In this document: piece after piece, positions 7,313-16,262 of the stretch
How the letters are laid out: the number at the start of each line of letters is the position of its first letter
Numbering within the stretch: position 1 is the first letter of the stretch
IMG/VR virus record: IMGVR_UViG_3300030451_001762
Coordinates: 1-29,871 of that record
Direction: 5' to 3' (one strand)
Origin: a virus
Length of the DNA: 29,871 bases
Position numbers and translations under genes: made by a program
Notes under the pieces: generated by a model
The model's database searches: none
Seen by the model: only the letters and a program-made list of their open reading frames with translations
What the model was told of the DNA's origin: nothing

Positions 7313-8668
7313 CTAACTAAACTTAAGAACAGCGTGAGTTTCTGGTAAACTAATTTCAAGACCAGCTTCTGTAATCACTTGGTCTTGTCTTCCATCAACT
7401 CCGTTATCTTGTACGTTAGTTTCAATGTAAGTATCTCTGCTTATGCCATTTCCAACTAATGGTCTATATGCTACATTTTTCATGTCAACAGCAACACAGA
7501 AGTTTTCCCAAGGTCCTCTTAATAATGGCTCTGCAATAAAATGCAAATTACCAAATATAGTATTGACCATAGTTACATTGTGACCAAACGCTCCTTTTAT
7601 AGTTTGAACATCTAGCTTATATTGAGAAGAACCTACTGTATTGTTTAAGAAAGAACCACTACCTAGTTTATTTAAATAAGTAATAACTTTTCTTGAAGCA
7701 AGTACTAGTTTATTTCCAGAGTTTCCACTTTCTACTGCAAAGAAATCTTCCATTGCATCTAAGAAAGCATCATACCCAGAAGAAGCATATGTCATATTAT
7801 ACACTTTTCCATATTGCTCTGTATAAGGCAGTATTCCCCAACTATATCTTGTTGGAACTGTAGATACAGCCTCTGCTGAAGCTGAACCCACTCCAAATAA
7901 CATAGCTTGTTCAATATCCATCTTATGTTCCATGAGTTTATCTGTCCAGATTCTTTGAAACTCATTTTTAATGCCTCTGTATTCGGTAGCAAGTGCTGTA
8001 TTAGAAAAGATATTCATGCCAGTCTTAAAGATTTGGCAATATCCTTCCCTATCAAACAACTTATCTTCCCAACCAGTTGGACTGTCAGTACCTTCAGCAA
8101 ATGAAGAGCCAATTACTTGACCTTTTTTATCTGCTGCTATAGTAACTGCTGCTGGCCAATTAGATGCAGTAGTATCATTATTAACTGAATGTACAGCTAC
8201 TGTTAAATTAGCCTCATTAGCGTCTGTTGTTAAATCTACAGCAGATATTTTAAAATTAATAATCACTGAAGAGCTATCAGAATCATCAACAGCTTCCATA
8301 GCAAGTACTTGATTTGGAAGTAAAAAACCTGGCTGTGAATCTGCACTTAATCTTCCATAAGAATCGTAATCGCAATTTACCGCTAAAGCTGTAATCCCAC
8401 CATCAGGGTCTACGGAAGTTTTTGCGTCTACATTAACTACGTTTCTTCTTTGCCACTGATGTCTTTGTTCTAAAAACTTAAACACAGGGTCATTTGTTGC
8501 TTTTTTTGCCACTTTATTTAAATAAACGAAGAAAGGACTTTGCTGAGGAGCAAGTTCGGCAACCCTATCACCAAAATCAAACTTTCTACGAGTATCATTT
8601 AAAGAGACATTACTAGTTTGGACTGTATTTGGTCCACTAGCATTACTAAATACGGTTGCATTAGCCAT
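7313..8668 (-). CDS. major capsid protein (HK97 fold, SU10/DUF5309-like)
   Basis: This 451-residue protein is the probable shell protein. The N-terminal part contains a segment typical of SU10-like capsid proteins: DFGDRVAELAPQQSPFFVYL, followed by KFLEQRHQWQRRN. Later it has YCQIFKTGMNIFSNTALA, a helix of about 50 residues (EYRGIKNEFQRIWTDKLMEH) as in the HK97 spine helix, and a P-domain-like LVLASRKVITYLNKLG. The C-terminus (ITEAGLEISLPETHAVLKFS) has the usual strand end. A strong ribosome site, AAAGGAG, lies before the ATG. It follows the scaffold gene and precedes a decoration-like gene, the standard phage order. No protease gene is visible in the window. Fold assignment is by pattern. 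Confidence 0.87.
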   Translation of the reverse strand: MANATVFSNASGPNTVQTSNVSLNDTRRKFDFGDRVAELAPQQSPFFVYLNKVAKKATNDPVFKFLEQRHQWQRRNVVNVDAKTSVDPDGGITALAVNCDYDSYGRLSADSQPGFLLPNQVLAMEAVDDSDSSSVIINFKISAVDLTTDANEANLTVAVHSVNNDTTASNWPAAVTIAADKKGQVIGSSFAEGTDSPTGWEDKLFDREGYCQIFKTGMNIFSNTALATEYRGIKNEFQRIWTDKLMEHKMDIEQAMLFGVGSASAEAVSTVPTRYSWGILPYTEQYGKVYNMTYASSGYDAFLDAMEDFFAVESGNSGNKLVLASRKVITYLNKLGSGSFLNNTVGSSQYKLDVQTIKGAFGHNVTMVNTIFGNLHFIAEPLLRGPWENFCVAVDMKNVAYRPLVGNGISRDTYIETNVQDNGVDGRQDQVITEAGLEISLPETHAVLKFS

Positions 8669-8734
8669 ATTTATTCTCCTTTACTCTTAATTAACTCTCT
8701 CTCAGCTGTCGTGGGACCTTCGAGTAGAGTATGG

Positions 8735-9676
8735 TTACCACGGGTTTTTACTATTATAACCCGCTATTAAATTATCCATAATATTGTCTTCTACACTTCT
8801 TGCATCATTCCCGCCACCTTGACCTGTCTGAACACCCATCGGAGATGGTATCTGCTGAGCTCTTTGTGTTTGTTGAAACTCAGGACTTGGTCCAGCATTA
8901 GGTTGTGGTTGGCCTTGGCCTTTTTGCAGTCTGTATAACTGAACAAGATTATCTAAACTAAGTGAATTGGGGTCTGACATCTGTTGGATAAACTCTTGAG
9001 CATCAGCATCATTAAAGCCATAGTGGCCTTGAAGGTGATTGTTAACATCAGCCATCTGCTGCTGTTGTGCAGCTTGTGCTTGACGTCTTTGAATCTCTTC
9101 TTGACGCTGTTTCTCTTGAGCATCAAACTTTTCTTGCATCTGAGCTACGGTATACTCTTGTTTTAGAGTAGCGTATTCAGCCATGTTATCACGCCATTCC
9201 TCATAATCATCTAAGTACCTAGCACTTTCACTAGTTGGGTCGCTATACGCTTCCTCTCTACTGTAGTTTCTAGGCTTTTTGGGCCTTTCTGGTGGCTCAG
9301 GGAACTCCTCTACAGGTTCTGCTTCAGGTTGTGGTGCTTGCATTGCGTTCATTTGAGCCTGTAATTGCTCATTTTGTCGCTGAATTTCTGCTATTTGATT
9401 ATCTCTCTGAGCAGTTTGGCTTTGCCAATACTCAAATCGTTTCTCATCATTTTTAGCAGAATACTCTTGTGCTTGCTCCTGTATCGGAGCAGATTCAGGG
9501 GTCTCAGCCTCTGCTGGAGCCTGTTCCTGTGTTTCTGTTGTTTCCTGAGTGCCTAAAAAAGCATCCTCAATCGACATGCTATCATTAGAGCCTTCTGTAG
9601 GCCATGGTCCTTCAAATGCAGTAGATGCATCATTCGGATTGGCACTTTCCATCGGGGTGTCTACGTTGTCTGTCAT
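8735..9676 (-). CDS. capsid scaffolding protein
   Basis: This 313-residue protein is highly charged and Gln/Glu/Pro-rich. A long coiled coil spans about residues 78-115 (YWQSQTAQRDNQIAEIQRQN onward) and another spans 165-205, with runs of Q and R. The middle segment PEPPERPKKPRNYSREEAYS is a common feature of marine phage scaffolds. The C-terminus is Gln/Gly-rich and ends DNLIAGYNSKNPW, a plausible capsid-binding tail. It lies between portal and major capsid genes, exactly where scaffolds are found, and overlaps the portal stop by four bases (ATGA). It would guide procapsid assembly and then leave. The call is by composition and position. Confidence 0.85.
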   Translation of the reverse strand: MTDNVDTPMESANPNDASTAFEGPWPTEGSNDSMSIEDAFLGTQETTETQEQAPAEAETPESAPIQEQAQEYSAKNDEKRFEYWQSQTAQRDNQIAEIQRQNEQLQAQMNAMQAPQPEAEPVEEFPEPPERPKKPRNYSREEAYSDPTSESARYLDDYEEWRDNMAEYATLKQEYTVAQMQEKFDAQEKQRQEEIQRRQAQAAQQQQMADVNNHLQGHYGFNDADAQEFIQQMSDPNSLSLDNLVQLYRLQKGQGQPQPNAGPSPEFQQTQRAQQIPSPMGVQTGQGGGNDARSVEDNIMDNLIAGYNSKNPW

Positions 9677-11892
9677 TTCTTTTTACTCTCTTTCGACTTG
9701 CCCTGTTCGCCGCTTACAGGGGTAGAAGTCTCTGTTTTTATTGAACCAGCGATATCACGCTTGATTACGGCCATATTGTCGTCAAGTCGTTTTTCATAAA
9801 CAGACCCTGCAGCTTTTGCTTTATTACTAACCTGGTCAAGTTCTGTTTTAAACTTCTCAACTTCAATTCTTTTTCTAAGGTTAACTGACTCTCTATCTCT
9901 AGTTTGTAGGTCACCTTTTAATCTTTTAATTTCTTCTGTAGCTTGTTGTAATTGAGCCTGCAATCTTGAAGTAATGTCGGTTCTTTCAACAACACCCTCC
10001 ATATCAAATACTTCTGTCTTCTTGAGAACCTCAATTCTATCAACCAATCCTTTCTGATATGCATCCATATAAAACTCTAGCTCTGCATATCTATTAGATG
10101 GTAGTGTGCTACCTGCTAGATAAATTACGTCATATTCTCCAACTGTAATATCATTAAATACACTAATTTCACCTGTTTTATCATCAACAAGCTTTTTATT
10201 AATAGTAAATTCGCTTAATGAGTTATTAGGTTGGATAACTCTAAATGTTTTTTGCTGTGTATACAACTCTTGCATCAGAGGTATTGCAACTTGTGCAACC
10301 TTCGTTAAACCTGCTTCTATATCAGCCAACTTAGACTTTATCTTTCTTTGTCCAAACTCATCTAATGATATAGTCGCTTTATATGTTTGAGGTGCAGCCT
10401 GAGCATTACCCATCATCATTTCATATAATCCTAACTGATGGTCTATATCTTGCTTGGCTACTTGCTCACCGCTATATAGTTCGTTTGGAAGCGGAGAGGG
10501 TTGAACAGGCATTGGTGCGCCATCTGTTGGGTCATATGGAATTGCAACCCCAGGCTGTGCCCACTTTTGCTCAAACTCATTCATGTCTACACTTCCTTCT
10601 GGTACAAGTATCTTAGTATTAGTACTTGTAGTAGCATGAGCAACAATAAGTGAACGCATTTTGTTTATATACTCTTGCAATCCTTTTATCATTCGTACAT
10701 CAGATTGAGGATATGGTGTACGAGTATGTAAACTCATAAATGGTACAATTGGATATCTTTCTATTGGTAGTTCTCTAGAATATAAATGCTTATCACCCAT
10801 GATAACACACATCTTAACTCTTTTACACTGCGTAGTAACTACCTGTATTAATCCACGTTCTATAAGTTCTGCATGATTTAACTCTTCTACACTCATAGGC
10901 TGTGGCATTGCTGGCATTTCTGCGTCACCATCTAAACCAGCGCTCATCATACCTGCGCCCATCTCTGCTTCATACTGCTTACGCATTTGTTCCATCTGGG
11001 CAATCATTGCACTCGCTTGATTCATATCAGTAATAACCTGACCATTTATAATGTAAGCAGGTTTCTGTAAATACTGACCATATTCATCTTCATTTAAGAA
11101 ATGTTCTTTCCTAGAAAACGTTTCATAAATTCTGTATCTATCTACTGTAATTTTATAGTATCTTTCATATCCTCTTAGATACTCTGTATTATATGTTCTA
11201 TCTACATCTTCTGGGAAATGAGTAGCCATATCATTAGCTCTACCCGTTTCTGGTCTATCATGGTCATAATCACCATGGTTGTTAGCAGCATTTCTAATAG
11301 CTTTTTCATACATAGGGTATAAATCTGCTGCTTGTTCTCTAGTAAATAGTCTAGATATAATTATATTATCTGCATCTTCAAAAAACTTGTCCCTTGAATT
11401 AGGGTCTACATATACATCTAGTGGGTCTACATCTACAATACAAACCTCACCTTTACCCATGTCTTTCATTGGGTCTTGGTATACTTGTATATATCCTAGT
11501 CCCATAACATAGTAATCATCAATCATTTGACGTACTACGGTTCTTCCATCAGATATATCATACATATACGACAGCATAGCACTCATAACTTGAGCTACTT
11601 TATTATCAGAATCTTCTCTAGGAGCTACTCTAAATGATGGTCTATTAGCAGACATCATTGATTTTGCAGCTTCTACAGCTGGATGTACCCTATTAACAAC
11701 GATAGGGGCCTGACCCCTAGCTGTTAATATATCTTCTTGTTCCTTTGTCCACTGTCTGCCAAGTCGGAACTCTTTGTCTTCTTTAGCATGTTTTGCCCAG
11801 TTATCTCTTTTTGTGCTATACTTCTGAAACAGGTCAAGCGTCTCATCTACGAGAGGCTTACCTGTTAAGTTCTTTTTGGTTGTATATGCCAT
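9673..11892 (-). CDS. portal protein (P22-like)
   Basis: This 739-residue protein forms the DNA entry ring of the head. It resembles the P22-type portal family. The N-terminal helices include FQKYSTKRDNWAKHAKEDKE, then the family pattern WTKEQEDILTARGQAPIVVN with PAVEAAKSMMSANRPSFRVA. A wing region follows (MIDDYYVMGLGYIQVYQDPM, DVDPLDVYVDPNSRDKFFED). The stem/clip part has LHTRTPYPQSDVRMIKGLQE followed by NKMRSLIVAHATTSTN. A long C-terminal coiled coil (about 640-715) ends in a basic tail, SKESKKK. Length matches P22-like portals. It lies between the terminase and scaffold genes. The call is secure at family level. Confidence 0.93.
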   Translation of the reverse strand: MAYTTKKNLTGKPLVDETLDLFQKYSTKRDNWAKHAKEDKEFRLGRQWTKEQEDILTARGQAPIVVNRVHPAVEAAKSMMSANRPSFRVAPREDSDNKVAQVMSAMLSYMYDISDGRTVVRQMIDDYYVMGLGYIQVYQDPMKDMGKGEVCIVDVDPLDVYVDPNSRDKFFEDADNIIISRLFTREQAADLYPMYEKAIRNAANNHGDYDHDRPETGRANDMATHFPEDVDRTYNTEYLRGYERYYKITVDRYRIYETFSRKEHFLNEDEYGQYLQKPAYIINGQVITDMNQASAMIAQMEQMRKQYEAEMGAGMMSAGLDGDAEMPAMPQPMSVEELNHAELIERGLIQVVTTQCKRVKMCVIMGDKHLYSRELPIERYPIVPFMSLHTRTPYPQSDVRMIKGLQEYINKMRSLIVAHATTSTNTKILVPEGSVDMNEFEQKWAQPGVAIPYDPTDGAPMPVQPSPLPNELYSGEQVAKQDIDHQLGLYEMMMGNAQAAPQTYKATISLDEFGQRKIKSKLADIEAGLTKVAQVAIPLMQELYTQQKTFRVIQPNNSLSEFTINKKLVDDKTGEISVFNDITVGEYDVIYLAGSTLPSNRYAELEFYMDAYQKGLVDRIEVLKKTEVFDMEGVVERTDITSRLQAQLQQATEEIKRLKGDLQTRDRESVNLRKRIEVEKFKTELDQVSNKAKAAGSVYEKRLDDNMAVIKRDIAGSIKTETSTPVSGEQGKSKESKKK

Positions 11893-11907
11893 CTTGCAAT
11901 TTAACTC

Positions 11908-13404
11908 CTACATGGTCATCCAATCAAGGAATTTCTTTTTCTTTTTAGTTTTCTCGTTTTTTTCGGAATATTCCTTAATTCGGCATGGTTTCGCCCCATC
12001 GAGTGCAGTCCATATAGCATCCATAACATCATCATGTTTCCCTCTTGGATACGATAAAAACTCTTGTTGGGGTTTTATGTCTTCTGGTCTAAAATAAAAT
12101 TGTCCTCTTGCAAACATCGGCACCATCGACAATAGTCGTTCTGATTTCTTTGTTCTAGGCTTTACTCCTTTTTCTAGACCTGGTATGTATAATCCTTTTT
12201 CTCGCATTATATCACGCACTCCTACCCTAAGAGCTTCTTGATATCCTGTTGTTTCTATTTTCATTCGTCTCGGTTTGTACTTTGTAAAAGTATCAATAAT
12301 CTTTTGTGGTTGTTCTGATGGAGATATCCTATCCCTGTATATGTCAATTACATATTTGTTATTATCATTATCTATACCAATCGTTGCTATTACAAAATAG
12401 TCTGCTCTAACAGATAGCGATGACGCTGGGTCAACGCCTGTATATACTTCTATTGGTATTATCTTTTCTTCATCATCAATCTTTCTAACTAAACAACCTT
12501 GTCCATTTCTAATCTCGTAATCATTATGATGCATCTTAATCCATTCTGGTTTAAACGGAGCATTATCAGGAGATTGTGCTATATTCATGTATTCTTGATA
12601 GAATCCATTTAAGTTACCGATACTAGCAAATTCTTCTTTTATCTGCAGTATCCTTTCATGTGGGAATCGCTCTGGCCACAAACTCTTTTCATCATCATCC
12701 CATATACTATACCATAAGACTTTCCACGCTTTAGAGTTCTTTATCCAATATAAGAAACAATCTTCTGATATAACCGTACCTATCATCACCACTTTCCCGT
12801 CATCAGATAGCGATGGGATTACCGCTTCTGTCATCCACTTTTTATTCTTAGCACGAGATTCTGGGGTATACGCATTTAATTCTGATTCAAAGTCATCAAC
12901 TATAATTAGGTTTGGTCTTGTATCACCTTCAATAAAACCCCTAACTCTTTGACCTGTACCCACTGCAACTATTCTTGTACCATTGGCAAGTATAACATCG
13001 TTGTTTGTCCAACGCTTTGCAGTATTAGGACCCATATCTCCAAACAACTCAGAGAATGTATCGCTATGAGATAAGTGATACTTAATCCTAGATAAGAAGT
13101 TTATAGACTGAGTCTGTGATTCTGATATAATAACTATAAATAAATCTTCATCACTACGCTTGAATGCGGCTTTCCATAATGGATATATAAGTGATGTAGT
13201 AGTACTTTTGGCTGTACCACGGGGGGCTGCTATTGCAACCCTCCGTGTATCGCTATCGGATAAGGACTTATAGATGTCGAAGTGGAAAGGAGGTATCTCC
13301 TTTCGGAGGGCTGTTGGGAAGCAGTACCTTCCAAACAATGCCATATTGTGATATAACTTTTTTAACGCTTGTTGTTGAGCATACTTCTCTTCGTAATTAC
13401 TCAT
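11908..13404 (-). CDS. terminase large subunit
   Basis: This 498-residue protein is the DNA packaging motor and nuclease. The Walker A is APRGTAKST at residues 60-68, an atypical but well-known terminase form. The Walker B is NLIIVDDFE, around residue 170. An ATPase coupling motif, VVMIGTVIS, follows. The RNase H-like nuclease shows its acidic positions in YTGVDPASS, KIETTGYQEA and KHDDVMDAIW. The tail is very basic (KNEKTKKKKKF). The start overlaps the stop of the presumed small subunit by 8 bases. All catalytic parts are present and length is normal, so it should be functional. Which packaging type it uses (pac, cos or terminal repeats) cannot be read here. Confidence 0.96.
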   Translation of the reverse strand: MSNYEEKYAQQQALKKLYHNMALFGRYCFPTALRKEIPPFHFDIYKSLSDSDTRRVAIAAPRGTAKSTTTSLIYPLWKAAFKRSDEDLFIVIISESQTQSINFLSRIKYHLSHSDTFSELFGDMGPNTAKRWTNNDVILANGTRIVAVGTGQRVRGFIEGDTRPNLIIVDDFESELNAYTPESRAKNKKWMTEAVIPSLSDDGKVVMIGTVISEDCFLYWIKNSKAWKVLWYSIWDDDEKSLWPERFPHERILQIKEEFASIGNLNGFYQEYMNIAQSPDNAPFKPEWIKMHHNDYEIRNGQGCLVRKIDDEEKIIPIEVYTGVDPASSLSVRADYFVIATIGIDNDNNKYVIDIYRDRISPSEQPQKIIDTFTKYKPRRMKIETTGYQEALRVGVRDIMREKGLYIPGLEKGVKPRTKKSERLLSMVPMFARGQFYFRPEDIKPQQEFLSYPRGKHDDVMDAIWTALDGAKPCRIKEYSEKNEKTKKKKKFLDWMTM

Positions 13405-14155
13405 CAGATTCTTTAGTGGTCGTTCTTGACGCCGCTATTTGCGATTCCTCCTTTACAATATCATCAATCATTGTAACTGATTTCGACTCTATCTTGTCTA
13501 CAGTTTTCTCCATATGCTTTTCTTTCATACCATGCATATCCTGTAAGTTTTCAACAGCTCTTAATATATTAGACACATCTTTCTTTTCCTTGGCTATTTT
13601 AATACCTTCTTCTAATAAATCAAGAGTATAGCCCTCGGTTAGTCCGTGGTCTTGTAATAGTTTCTGTCTTTCTTCTCTTACCATCTTTTTGAAAACCTCC
13701 GTTTTCATTGTTCTTTTCCATTTGCGTCTTTGGGAACTAGTAACTGCTCCTAAAGCCCACTCAATGGCTAAATCGTAATCTGGTTTTATTGCAAACATTT
13801 CAGCAAGGTTTTTCATTTTATCCTGACCTGACTGAACTTCTATATAACTTTTACCTGTAAATGTTACGTTAGTCTTTCGACCAGCTACCACAAGTTTTTT
13901 AGAAGCATACTTAGGATTATAAAAGGTATACCCCCAAGCAAAGCGAAGATAAACACTAGCTCTGCCGTTGTCACCCACATACGTTCTTTTTGCGATGACC
14001 TTTGAAACATAGTTATCATCAGAGCTCGCATATTCTCCTTCTTCTGCATCTTTCCAGTACTTGTATTTGATTCCATATTTATCTGTTTCTTCTGTTCTAT
14101 AAACTTGATAGGTCGTAAGACCCTTATCCCTGTGATTAATTTCTATTTCGTACAT
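13397..14155 (-). CDS. probable terminase small subunit
   Basis: This 252-residue protein lies directly upstream of the large terminase, with an 8-base overlap. The N-terminal half is strand-rich and basic (KGLTTYQVYRTEETDKYGIK), a possible DNA-binding region. The C-terminal half is helical: KKMVREERQKLLQDHGLTEG, then LLEEGIKIAKEKKDVSNILR, AVENLQDMHGMKEKHMEKT. That pattern (helices with AKEKKDxxNxLRAxENLxDMxGMKEK) is usual in the oligomerisation region of small terminases. It would recognise viral DNA and load the motor. The N-terminal domain is not one I can name, so the assignment rests on the C-terminal pattern and gene order. Confidence 0.7.
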   Translation of the reverse strand: MYEIEINHRDKGLTTYQVYRTEETDKYGIKYKYWKDAEEGEYASSDDNYVSKVIAKRTYVGDNGRASVYLRFAWGYTFYNPKYASKKLVVAGRKTNVTFTGKSYIEVQSGQDKMKNLAEMFAIKPDYDLAIEWALGAVTSSQRRKWKRTMKTEVFKKMVREERQKLLQDHGLTEGYTLDLLEEGIKIAKEKKDVSNILRAVENLQDMHGMKEKHMEKTVDKIESKSVTMIDDIVKEESQIAASRTTTKESDE

Positions 14156-14703
14156 TATCCAATATCAAATATATTTTGATATGCTGGATTTACTATATCA
14201 TCTATAGACATATCATCTTCTATTGAAGGCTGATGAAATTGCGATTGTTTTATAAAATGTTTTCTTGTCCCTTCGCCTTCCATAGTATTCCAGTTTCTTT
14301 TCCAATAATCAGCTTGTCCTTCTAAATCTTTAGGAACTTTAGATGGAATATTCAATAAGCCCATTCTTGTTAATGCAGCTGATATGTATGGATTATGATT
14401 TTCTTTCAATAAATTTAAATTTAAAATATCAAAATCAGGTCTATTTAATTTTTTTTGCAAGTATTCATTTGCAATTTTAACTCTTTTTGCTCCTTCTTTA
14501 CCAGTAGCTCGTTGAACAATATCTTTATACCTGATAGGGTCTATTTGAGAGGCACCAAAAGAATAATCACCTAACCTATCTGTTCCGAGATTACTTTCTG
14601 TTGCAGCAACATTTCTCATAAATTGACCTACATCGTCATATCCCGCATCAGAGTATAGCTTATTTATTTCTTGTATTGCTTCTAGTGTTTTTTCTTTAGA
14701 CAT
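14155..14703 (-). CDS. lysozyme-like / lytic transglycosylase domain protein
   Basis: This 182-residue protein has a lysozyme-fold signature. A catalytic Glu is expected in ATESNLG (E36), followed about 12 residues later by YSFGASQIDP, the GxxQ-type strand that lines the active site in SLT and goose lysozymes. Further on are YKDIVQRATG and NPYISAALTRMGL, matching the helical second half of the fold. There is no signal peptide or membrane segment. The role may be cell-wall opening at infection (virion-borne) or lysis at exit. It overlaps the next gene by one base. C-terminal residues 150-182 are acidic and probably disordered. The fold is likely; substrate and timing are inference. Confidence 0.7.
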   Translation of the reverse strand: MSKEKTLEAIQEINKLYSDAGYDDVGQFMRNVAATESNLGTDRLGDYSFGASQIDPIRYKDIVQRATGKEGAKRVKIANEYLQKKLNRPDFDILNLNLLKENHNPYISAALTRMGLLNIPSKVPKDLEGQADYWKRNWNTMEGEGTRKHFIKQSQFHQPSIEDDMSIDDIVNPAYQNIFDIG

Positions 14704-15020
14704 TACTTGCTCATTGACCTAGCACGCTCTTTACTGCAGTTGCAGTTCCATTTACGCAATGCTTTGTTTATTCTGCTGTTTGGGTCGTTAGCCGTCTTCG
14801 CTCCCGTTAGTCTACGCTTCATTCCACACATCCTAGCGCAGAAAGAACTTCTTCTTTTAGCAGATTTACTGCCTTTCTTTAATTTACTTGGCTTAGTAGT
14901 AACAGCCATCTTTAGCTTAGAACCAGGATTTGCAGCTCTATACGATGCAATACCCTTTCTATTTAAGCCACCAGATTTACTTTTACCCGCTTTACGCTGC
15001 CATGCTGGTGTTTTAGCCAT
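14703..15020 (-). CDS. small basic protein with cysteine cluster (DUF6321-like)
   Basis: This 105-residue protein is very basic, with many Lys, Arg, Ser and Gly. It contains the phrase SGGLNRKGIASYRAANPGSK, found in many marine phage proteins grouped as DUF6321-like. Cysteines are at FCARMCGMK and WNCNCSKER, so it could bind a metal. It overlaps its neighbours by a few bases at both ends. In related phages such proteins lie near terminase genes, but their function is not established. The charge suggests contact with packaged DNA. Confidence 0.65.
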   Translation of the reverse strand: MAKTPAWQRKAGKSKSGGLNRKGIASYRAANPGSKLKMAVTTKPSKLKKGSKSAKRRSSFCARMCGMKRRLTGAKTANDPNSRINKALRKWNCNCSKERARSMSK

Positions 15021-15243
15021 TTTTATTACGTTTCCTTCCTGAAGCTGTTATTGACCAGTTTACATGATGTGGCCCAGTCTTCTTATATGCTTCTCTTTTT
15101 GGTATTCTACTGGCTATAGCAGCAGGTCTGCATGCAGGATAGGGTCTACCCTTGTCCTTTTTCCCACTTCTACCACATTTTTTACCAGTCTTAACATCTC
15201 TCCAGTCTTCTTTAAACCATTGAGTCAATCCACCTTTGGCCAT
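15013..15243 (-). CDS. small basic protein (DUF5872-like)
   Basis: This 76-residue basic protein has GGLTQWFKEDWRDVKTGKKC near the start and GRPYPACRPAAIASRIP in the middle. This arrangement (WxxEDWxDxxTGKxCGR, then YPxCRP) is shared by many phage and large-virus proteins of unknown function, described as DUF5872-like. Conserved cysteines and histidines (GKKC, PAC, GPHHVNW) hint at a metal site. Its ATG overlaps the stop of the upstream 44-residue gene by one base (TAATG). It belongs to a run of five tiny basic genes at the start of the late operon. Function is unknown; nucleic-acid binding is plausible. Confidence 0.7.
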   Translation of the reverse strand: MAKGGLTQWFKEDWRDVKTGKKCGRSGKKDKGRPYPACRPAAIASRIPKREAYKKTGPHHVNWSITASGRKRNKNG

Positions 15244-15377
15244 TAGTATGTACCTCCTCTGCGTTTGTACTCCTTAACTAGCCAAGCACTACCATAAGCA
15301 GAAGGCCATACCTTGAACTTCTTCTTAGCTAGTGCTTTAACTCGTAAATATAGTGATTTATTCTTTGGTTTAGCCAT
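15243..15377 (-). CDS. 44-residue basic protein with SAYxSAWLVKEYKRRGG motif
   Basis: The gene runs from the ATG at 15375-15377 to a TAA at 15243-15245. The product is 44 residues with LYLRVKALAKKKFKVWPSAY followed by GSAWLVKEYKRRGGTY. The motif KxxFxVxPSAYxSxxxVxEYKRRGG recurs in many marine phages and giant viruses as a short module of unknown role, often in this same gene neighbourhood. Its end overlaps the next ATG by one base, which supports translation. It probably belongs functionally with the two basic proteins downstream. Confidence 0.75.
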   Translation of the reverse strand: MAKPKNKSLYLRVKALAKKKFKVWPSAYGSAWLVKEYKRRGGTY

Positions 15378-15571
15378 TAACTGCCGTAACCCATCTTTTT
15401 CTTAGTTACAGCGTCTCTGTTACCTGCTTTTTTTAACATTTTTCTGTCTACAGCTGCTTTTCCAGCCATGGCTCCCATTTTAGCACCAGCCGCCATTGCT
15501 TTTTTAGCTTTAGCTGCAGCAGCCATCCCTGCTTTTGTGTATGGATACTTCTTTCCGCCTACATCTGGCAT
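15377..15571 (-). CDS. Ala/Lys-rich histone-like small protein
   Basis: This 64-residue protein starts MPDVGGKKYPYTKAGMAAAA and consists largely of Ala, Lys, Met and Gly repeats (KAKKAMAAGAKMGAMAGKAA). The composition is like the C-terminal tails of linker histones. The opening PxVGGKKYPYTxAGxxAA is common in small phage proteins. A good ribosome site (AGGAGG) precedes the ATG. It could bind or compact DNA in the head. That role is inferred from composition only. It overlaps the next gene by one base. Confidence 0.7.
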   Translation of the reverse strand: MPDVGGKKYPYTKAGMAAAAKAKKAMAAGAKMGAMAGKAAVDRKMLKKAGNRDAVTKKKMGYGS

Positions 15572-15595
15572 AATTACCTCCTACGTTAAGTTTTA

Positions 15596-15934
15596 TTAAA
15601 TATCAATATCCTGTGGTTCTCTAAATCTTCGTGGTAGTGTTTTGTAATCTGGAACATCTTTCTTAAGAAATCGAGGTGTAGGCGTTTTATTGCCATATTT
15701 ATCTACTTTAACAACTTTATAATCAGGTGGCCCAGTATTTATATAACCCTTTTTTAGCTTTAACTTTTTTCCACTAGGCAAAGTGATATTTTTCTTATCC
15801 TTACCAAAATTAATCTTTGCCGCTTTTATATCCTTGCTTTTGAAGCCCATTTTACGAGCTTTTTTTACTCCACTAGATAAACCATGCTTCCTTATCAAAG
15901 ATACAATAGTTCTTACAACTGCTGATATTGCCAT
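15596..15934 (-). CDS. basic hypothetical protein, first gene of the late operon
   Basis: I use the ATG at 15932-15934, which has GGAGGG four bases upstream, giving 112 residues. An upstream TTG in the same frame has no such support. The N-terminal helix (ISAVVRTIVSLIRKHGLSSG) is amphipathic, followed by lysine-rich sequence (VKKARKMGFKSKDIKAAKIN) and a strand-rich part with GKKLKLKKGYINTGPPDYKV. The end is acidic and proline-rich. No family was recognised. It is the first gene of the leftward block after the control region and is followed by other small basic genes. Confidence 0.65.
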   Translation of the reverse strand: MAISAVVRTIVSLIRKHGLSSGVKKARKMGFKSKDIKAAKINFGKDKKNITLPSGKKLKLKKGYINTGPPDYKVVKVDKYGNKTPTPRFLKKDVPDYKTLPRRFREPQDIDI

Positions 15935-16014
15935 TACACCCTCCAATTTGGTAGATAACTTAATAAAAAAACAGAATCAATTCCAAATATTAAATTTTTA
16001 CCTACTACCAGTAG

Positions 16015-16089
16015 TACTACTAGTACTTACATACGTTTATCTGTTGATACTAGGTACTATATGTTACCAATCTCACTACTACTAGTACT
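16015..16089. repeat. pair of 13-base direct repeats with dyad symmetry (iteron-like)
   Basis: TACTACTAGTACT occurs exactly at 16015-16027 and 16077-16089. Each copy contains ACTAGT and lies within longer near-palindromes made of AGTACT/AGTAGT units. They are 62 bases apart, close to six helical turns. They could bind a repressor or an initiator protein. Confidence 0.5.
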
Positions 16090-16204
16090 ACTATTAGTAG
16101 AATATAAGAAGTTTGGGGAATTTTCCAACAAAAAAATTTTCAAAAAAATTATTGTAGAATGGATGCACGTGATATACCATTGACTACACGGGGTTGATTT
16201 ACGG

Positions 16205-16253
16205 GCTGTGGGGGTCAACTCTCGTTGAAACTTGTATTTGTGTTGCCCCCAGC
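16205..16253 (-). ncRNA. G-rich hairpin in the leftward leader
   Basis: GCT, GGGGG and CAAC pair with GTTG, CCCCC and AGC with small bulges (16205-16219 with 16242-16253). It would lie in the 5' leader of a leftward transcript from the divergent promoter. A small alternative hairpin CAAC-TCTC-GTTG lies inside. Confidence 0.4.
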
Positions 16254-16262
16254 ACTGCCATC

